Shown here in pieces: positions 59,603-64,000 of a stretch of 64,000 bases of DNA. The notes under the pieces were generated by a model. The model did no database searches and had not been told where the DNA came from. It worked only from the letters and a program-made list of their open reading frames with translations. Numbering within the stretch: position 1 is the first letter of the stretch; each line of letters opens with the position of its first letter. Position numbers and translations under genes: made by a program. The stretch comes from Belnapia moabensis DSM 16746 (GTDB lineage Bacteria; Pseudomonadota; Alphaproteobacteria; Acetobacterales; Acetobacteraceae), in the NCBI RefSeq assembly GCF_000745835.1, contig NZ_JQKB01000008.1:62001-126000 (forward strand), written 5' to 3'.

Positions 59603-59650
59603 GCCCGCGAGCGGCGGGCGGTGGTCCTGCGCCCCCGGCGATCCGCCGGG
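59603..59650 (-). promoter_or_regulatory. Two hairpins in the rpsA leader
   Basis: GCCCGC-GAGCG-GCGGGC (59603-59619) and CCCGGC-GATCC-GCCGGG (59634-59650) are perfect six-base stems lying 22-69 bases before the rpsA ATG. In E. coli S1 represses its own synthesis through leader hairpins, so a similar role is plausible. Confidence 0.4.
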
Positions 59651-59762
59651 CACGGCTTGATCGGGCGCCGGGCCGTCCTTGTCGGGCGGATGGAGGCGCG
59701 TTCGACCCTGTGCCTTGGGCGGCGTATCGGCCCGCCCGGTCCCGGCCCTTGGGCTGCGGGAT

Positions 59763-59782
59763 GCCTCACATTGCTGTGATGC
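59763..59782. promoter_or_regulatory. Imperfect inverted repeat upstream of rpsA
   Basis: TCACA-TTGC-TGTGA with outer GC pairs and one mismatch (seven of eight pairs) lies in the 255-base cmk-rpsA gap, about 180 bases before rpsA. It may mark an internal rpsA promoter or an operator; the rest of the gap outside the leader hairpins shows nothing clear. Confidence 0.3.
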
Positions 59783-59836
59783 CGATCCCTCAACTGCGGG
59801 CGCCGCGGCCCTTACGGACGCGCGGAGGTGATTTCG

Positions 59837-60490
59837 CTAGGCTTTTGCGGCACCAGGGTCAAGAGAATTCAGCCGGTCCCGGATCATCGCCATGGCCGTG
59901 GCGAAGGCCGCCTCGGCATCGAGCGCGGTGGTGTCGAGGATGAGGGCATCCTCGGCGGGACGGAGCGGGGCGACGGGGCGGTTGCTATCCTGCTCGTCGC
60001 GGGTGTGGATCTCGGCGGCGACCTGCGCCCGGTCGGCCGCGACGCCGCGGGACCGCAGCTCCAGCCAGCGGCGGCGGGCGCGCTCCTCCGGGGTGGCGGT
60101 GACGAAGAGCTTCACCGGCGCCGCGGGGAAGACGACGGTGCCGATGTCCCGCCCGTCCATCACCGCGCCGTGGCGGCGGCCGAATTCGCGCTGCCAGTCG
60201 AGCAGGGCGGCGCGCACCGCGGGGATGGCGGCGACGGTGCTGGCGGCCATGTCGGCGGCCGGGCCGCGCAGGTCGGAGCGGTCCAGGTCTTCCGGGCGGA
60301 GGGCGCCGGCCTCGGCGGCGGCGATGGCGGCGTCGTGCGGATCGGCCTCGCGGTCGAGAACGCGGCGGCCGGTCGCGCGGTAGAGCAGGCCGGTATCGAG
60401 ATAGGGCAGGCCGAGCGCGGCGGCGAGGCGGCGGGCCAGCGTGCCCTTGCCGGCGGCGGCCGGCCCGTCGACGGCGATGACGAGGCTCAT
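59837..60490 (-). CDS. cmk: (d)CMP kinase
   Basis: A 217-residue cytidylate kinase. The P-loop GPAAAGKGTLARRLA is at residues 9-23. YLDTGLLYRATGRRVLD and VMDGRDIGTVVFP are the CMP-binding blocks, and RARRRWLELRSRG forms the lid. It phosphorylates CMP and dCMP for nucleic acid and lipid synthesis. The start overlaps the aroA stop by four bases, so aroA and cmk are coupled, as in many proteobacteria. Confidence 0.95.
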   Translation of the reverse strand: MSLVIAVDGPAAAGKGTLARRLAAALGLPYLDTGLLYRATGRRVLDREADPHDAAIAAAEAGALRPEDLDRSDLRGPAADMAASTVAAIPAVRAALLDWQREFGRRHGAVMDGRDIGTVVFPAAPVKLFVTATPEERARRRWLELRSRGVAADRAQVAAEIHTRDEQDSNRPVAPLRPAEDALILDTTALDAEAAFATAMAMIRDRLNSLDPGAAKA

Positions 60491-61836
60491 GCCGGGCGGA
60501 TCGCCTCGCTGCCGGCGGCGCGGTTCATCAGCGCGGCGAAGCCGGGGAAGCTGGTCTCGATAAAGCCGGCATCGTCCACCGCGACGGGCGCGCGGGCGGC
60601 GAGGCCCATCACCAGGGCACTCATCGCCAGGCGGTGGTCCATATGGGTGACGACGGTGCCGCCGCCCGGGATGACGCCGCCGGTGCCCTCCACCAGCAGG
60701 TCGTCGCCCTCGATCCGTGCGGCGATGCCGTTGGCGGCGAGCATCGCGGCGGCGGCGGCCAGGCGGTCGCTCTCCTTCACCCGCAGCTCGGCGAGGCCGC
60801 GCATGCGGGTGATGCCCGTCGCGGCGGCGGCGGCGACGGCAAGGACTGGATACTCGTCGATCATTGAAGGGGCGCGCTCCGGCGGCACCTCGACGGCCCG
60901 GAGCGGCCCATGGGTGGCGACCAGGTCACCGACCGGCTCGCCGCCCTCGACGCGGGCATTCTCGATGCGCAACTCGGCGCCCATCTCGCGGAGCGTGGCG
61001 AAGAGGCCGGTTCGCAGAGGGTTGAGGCCGACATTGGCGATCGTCACCTGCGAGCCGGGGACGAGCAGGGCCGCGACCAGCAGGAAGGCGGCGGAAGAAG
61101 GGTCGCCGGGGACGAGGATCGGGGCCGCGGTCAGCTCCGGCTGGCCCTCGAGCTCGATCACCCTTCCCTCGGCGGTGTCCTCGACGCGGACGGCGGCACC
61201 GAAATGGCGGAGCATGTTCTCTGTGTGGTCGCGGGTCGGCTCCGGTTCCACCACGCGGGTGGTGCCGCGGGCGCAGAGGCCGGCGAGAAGGCAGGCCGAC
61301 TTCACCTGAGCCGAGGCGACGGGCAGCCGGTAGTCGAGCGGCAGAGGATCGGTGGCGCCCTGGACGGCAAGCGGCAGGCGGCCGCCCTCGCGGGTCCAGA
61401 AGCTGGCGCCGGTTGCCGAGAGCGGGTCGGTCACCCGCAGCATGGGGCGCCGGCGGAGCGAGGCATCGCCCGTCATCACCGAAAATATGGGATGGCCGGC
61501 GAGCAGCCCGCAAAGCAGCCGGGCGGCGGTGCCGCTATTGCCCATGTCGAGCACATCCGCCGGTTCGACCAGGCCGCCGATCCCGCGCCCGGCGACGCGC
61601 CAGGCACCGGGGCCCTGCTGCTCCACCGTCGCACCGAGGGCGCGCATGGCGGCGGCGGTGCGGAGCACGTCCTCGCCTTCCAGCAGCCCCTCGATCTCCG
61701 TGGTGCCGATGGCGAGCGCGCCGAACATCAGCGCGCGATGGCTGATCGACTTGTCTCCCGGCACGCGATGGGTGCCGGAGAGGGGCGCGGCGGGCGCCTG
61801 GGCGCGGAGCGGCCTGGGGGAAGCATCATGGGACAT
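60487..61836 (-). CDS. aroA: 3-phosphoshikimate 1-carboxyvinyltransferase (EPSP synthase)
   Basis: A 449-residue EPSP synthase of the shikimate pathway. GTHRVPGDKSISHRALMFGALAIG is the substrate-binding start and DMGNSGTAARLLCGLLAG follows. SLRRRPMLRV, the PEP/glyphosate region, has an Ala after the Gly-Asp (GDAS-L-R-R-R-P), the class II style seen in natural glyphosate-tolerant enzymes. RVKESDRLAA and THMDHRLAMSALVMG are late motifs. The start was set at ATG 61836 (MSHDASPRP). It is first in aroA-cmk-(rpsA) and divergent from the FYDLN gene. Confidence 0.94.
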   Translation of the reverse strand: MSHDASPRPLRAQAPAAPLSGTHRVPGDKSISHRALMFGALAIGTTEIEGLLEGEDVLRTAAAMRALGATVEQQGPGAWRVAGRGIGGLVEPADVLDMGNSGTAARLLCGLLAGHPIFSVMTGDASLRRRPMLRVTDPLSATGASFWTREGGRLPLAVQGATDPLPLDYRLPVASAQVKSACLLAGLCARGTTRVVEPEPTRDHTENMLRHFGAAVRVEDTAEGRVIELEGQPELTAAPILVPGDPSSAAFLLVAALLVPGSQVTIANVGLNPLRTGLFATLREMGAELRIENARVEGGEPVGDLVATHGPLRAVEVPPERAPSMIDEYPVLAVAAAAATGITRMRGLAELRVKESDRLAAAAAMLAANGIAARIEGDDLLVEGTGGVIPGGGTVVTHMDHRLAMSALVMGLAARAPVAVDDAGFIETSFPGFAALMNRAAGSEAIRPA

Positions 61837-61895
61837 GGCCCCGCGCGTTTGACATGCCCCGGCCCCGCGTGGCAATGCGCGTGACCCGTTTTCAG

Positions 61896-61937
61896 CCGCC
61901 GACGCGCAGCCGCCACACCAACCCTGCGCGCCGGCGG
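61896..61937. promoter_or_regulatory. Long hairpin in the aroA/FYDLN divergent region
   Basis: CCGCCGACGCGCAG (61896-61909) and CTGCGCGCCGGCGG (61924-61937) pair at 13 of 14 positions around a 14-base loop. It ends 24 bases before the FYDLN gene ATG, so it may be a 5' UTR hairpin or an operator for the divergent pair. Confidence 0.5.
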
Positions 61938-61961
61938 CCAGATCCTCACGAGGCTTCCCCC

Positions 61962-62288
61962 ATGGCCAAGCCCGAACTGGGCCTCAAGCGTGTCTGCGTC
62001 GCCTGCGGCACGAAATTCTACGACCTCACCCGAGCACCCGCCATCTGCCCGAAATGCGGCACGGAGCAGCCGGCCGAGCAGCCGCGCCTGCGCCGTGCCG
62101 CGGGCAGCCTGCCGGTGGACGACAAGCTGAAGAAGCGCGCCGCCGTGCCCGACGCCGAGGCGGATGATGTCGAGCTGGAGGATGTCGAGGCCGATGAGAC
62201 GGTCGAGGACGCCGAGGAGCTCGACGACGAGGCCGATGCGATCGGCGAGGAGATCGAGGTCGAAGGCGATCGCGACGAGGAAGGCTGA
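61962..62288 (+). CDS. FYDLN-acid domain protein (TIGR02300 family)
   Basis: A 108-residue protein conserved in Alphaproteobacteria. The N-terminal zinc ribbon, VCVACGTKFYDLTRAPAICPKCGTEQP, has two CxxC pairs and the FYDL motif that names the family. The C-terminal half (about residues 55-108) is an acidic, Glu/Asp-rich tail. Its function is not established; a nucleic-acid or protein contact is likely. The start is ATG 61962 (MAKPELGLKRV). It is next to aroA in many genomes, as here. Confidence 0.9.
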   Translation: MAKPELGLKRVCVACGTKFYDLTRAPAICPKCGTEQPAEQPRLRRAAGSLPVDDKLKKRAAVPDAEADDVELEDVEADETVEDAEELDDEADAIGEEIEVEGDRDEEG

Positions 62289-62309
62289 CCCCGGCGCGGG
62301 CGGCGCGCC

Positions 62310-63488
62310 ATGACGGCGCCGCCGCCCGCCCTTCTGCTGACCCGGCTGATGCTGCGGGATTTCCGCAGCTACCCGGCGCTGACCGTCGCCTTCCGGTCCC
62401 GCATCGTCGCCGTCTCCGGGGAGAACGGTGTCGGCAAGACCAACCTGCTGGAAGCCATCAGCCTGCTCGGCCCTGGACGCGGGCTGCGCGGGGCCCGCAT
62501 GGCCGATTGCGCCCGGCAGGCGGGGGAGGGGCCGCGCCCCTGGGCCGTCGCCGGGCGGTTCGACAGCGCGGCCTACCAGGACTTCGACATCGGCACCGGC
62601 ACGCCGGAGGGCGGGCCGATCGAGCGCCGGACCTTCCGCCTCGACGGTGCGCCCGTGCGCAGCCAGGCGGAACTGGCGGAGCGGGTGGCGCTGGTCTGGC
62701 TCACCCCGCAGATGGACCGGCTGTTCCAGGACGGTGCAGGCGACCGGCGGCGCTTCCTCGACCGGCTGGTCTGGGCGCTGGAGCCGCACCATGCCCGCGA
62801 GGTTGCCGCCTATGAGAACGCCATGGCCCAGCGCAACCGCCTGCTGGCCCAGGAGCGGCGCGAGGGCAGGGGGGTGGACCCGGCCTGGCTCGCGGCGCTG
62901 GAGGATGCCATGGCGCGGCACGGCGTCGCCGCGGCGGCCGCACGGCGGGGGCTGGTCGGGCGGCTGAACGGGGTGCTGCTCGGCGGCATCACCGGCGATT
63001 TCCCGGCGGCACGGCTAGACCTGCAATGCGCCGCCGCCGCCGCGCTGGACGAGGCGCCGGCGCTGGCGGTGGAGGACGGGCTGCGCGAGGGCTGGGCGGC
63101 CAGCCGAGGGCGGGATGCCGCCGCCGGGGCGACGCTGGAAGGTCCCCATCGGGCCGACCTGCTCTTTACCCATGCGCCGAAGGGGCTGCCGGCCGCGCTC
63201 TGCTCCACCGGCGAGCAGAAGGCCCTGCTGATCGCCGTGGTGCTGGCCCATGCCAGGCTGATCGCCGATGCCCGCGGCTTCGCCCCCCTGCTGCTGCTGG
63301 ACGAGGTGGCGGCCCATCTGGATGCCCGCCGGCGGGAGGCGCTGTTCGAGGCGCTGGCGGCCCTGCCGGCCCAGGCCTTCCTTACCGGCACGGATGCGGG
63401 CATTTTCACTTCCCTGCGCGGCACCGCCGAGGGCTTCCGAGCCCTGCCCGGTGCACTCGTTCCGGATGGCGATTTACCCGTGTCCTGA
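62310..63488 (+). CDS. recF: DNA replication and repair protein RecF
   Basis: A 392-residue SMC-like ATPase that loads RecA onto gapped DNA with RecO and RecR. LMLRDFRSYPALTVAF at the start, Walker A GENGVGKTNLL (about residues 38-48), the signature STGEQKALLIAVVLAHA and Walker B LLLLDEVAAHLD are clear. ATG 62310 is used. gyrB follows 64 bases downstream in the same direction, a common arrangement, although dnaA and dnaN are not just before it here. Confidence 0.93.
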   Translation: MTAPPPALLLTRLMLRDFRSYPALTVAFRSRIVAVSGENGVGKTNLLEAISLLGPGRGLRGARMADCARQAGEGPRPWAVAGRFDSAAYQDFDIGTGTPEGGPIERRTFRLDGAPVRSQAELAERVALVWLTPQMDRLFQDGAGDRRRFLDRLVWALEPHHAREVAAYENAMAQRNRLLAQERREGRGVDPAWLAALEDAMARHGVAAAAARRGLVGRLNGVLLGGITGDFPAARLDLQCAAAAALDEAPALAVEDGLREGWAASRGRDAAAGATLEGPHRADLLFTHAPKGLPAALCSTGEQKALLIAVVLAHARLIADARGFAPLLLLDEVAAHLDARRREALFEALAALPAQAFLTGTDAGIFTSLRGTAEGFRALPGALVPDGDLPVS

Positions 63489-63501
63489 CGCCTGGGACTC
63501 C

Positions 63502-63509
63502 CTATATAG
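63502..63509 (+). promoter_or_regulatory. Possible -10 region before gyrB
   Basis: The palindrome CTATATAG stands out in the GC-rich 64-base recF-gyrB gap, with GAGGAG as the ribosome site before the ATG. It could be a -10 element; no convincing -35 is visible. Confidence 0.3.
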
Positions 63510-63552
63510 AGTGTCGTCCCCATAGCGTTGACCCGAGGAGCTTGCCGCCGGC

Positions 63553-64000
<448 letters not shown>

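Overview
This is a GC-rich chromosomal window of an alphaproteobacterium. It most resembles a member of the Acetobacteraceae (Roseomonas/Komagataeibacter relatives). The pointers are a fused cellulose synthase gene (bcsA-bcsB) followed by bcsC and bcsD, the aroA-cmk-rpsA block beside a FYDLN-acid zinc-ribbon gene, recF directly before gyrB, an ALA-synthase hemA, and several orphan TctC-type periplasmic binding proteins. The family assignment is inference from gene content. I saw no insertion sequence, CRISPR array, rRNA or tRNA.

Region 1 (1-7160) holds the start of a membrane sensor protein, a HerA/FtsK-like ATPase, a CheZ-type phosphatase, hemA, a lipoprotein, a nitronate monooxygenase with a divergent LysR regulator, and the decayed 3' end of a dienelactone hydrolase gene.

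Region 2 (8229-19617) is a cellulose biosynthesis cluster: bcsZ, a proline-rich Ccp-like accessory gene, bcsQ, a bcsAB fusion, bcsC and bcsD. Most genes overlap by 1-4 bases. The order matches the Komagataeibacter type with bcsQ inserted. A GT39-like membrane glycosyltransferase follows.

Region 3 (21276-30613) is catabolic: an SMP-30 lactonase, two FAH-family enzymes in the wider window, a TPR protein, an M20 amidohydrolase coupled to a class III CoA-transferase, a TctC receptor, an MDR oxidoreductase and an MFS pump. It is followed by a DHCW cupin coupled to an RND efflux pump and its adaptor.

Region 4 (35139-44070) carries the alpha-2-macroglobulin/PbpC pair with a YaiI gene, two small secreted proteins and a frameshifted RluA pseudouridine synthase.

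Region 5 (44274-57780) has secA, a parvulin PPIase, argJ, a VapBC-like module with a palindromic operator, a class III aminotransferase broken by an in-frame TAG, a leuC-leuD operon with a class A beta-lactamase gene coupled to its end, an MFS transporter, a second TctC receptor and an enoyl-CoA hydratase.

Region 6 (57809-64000) is the conserved core block aroA-cmk-rpsA (minus strand, with a clear intrinsic terminator), divergent from the FYDLN gene, recF and the start of gyrB.
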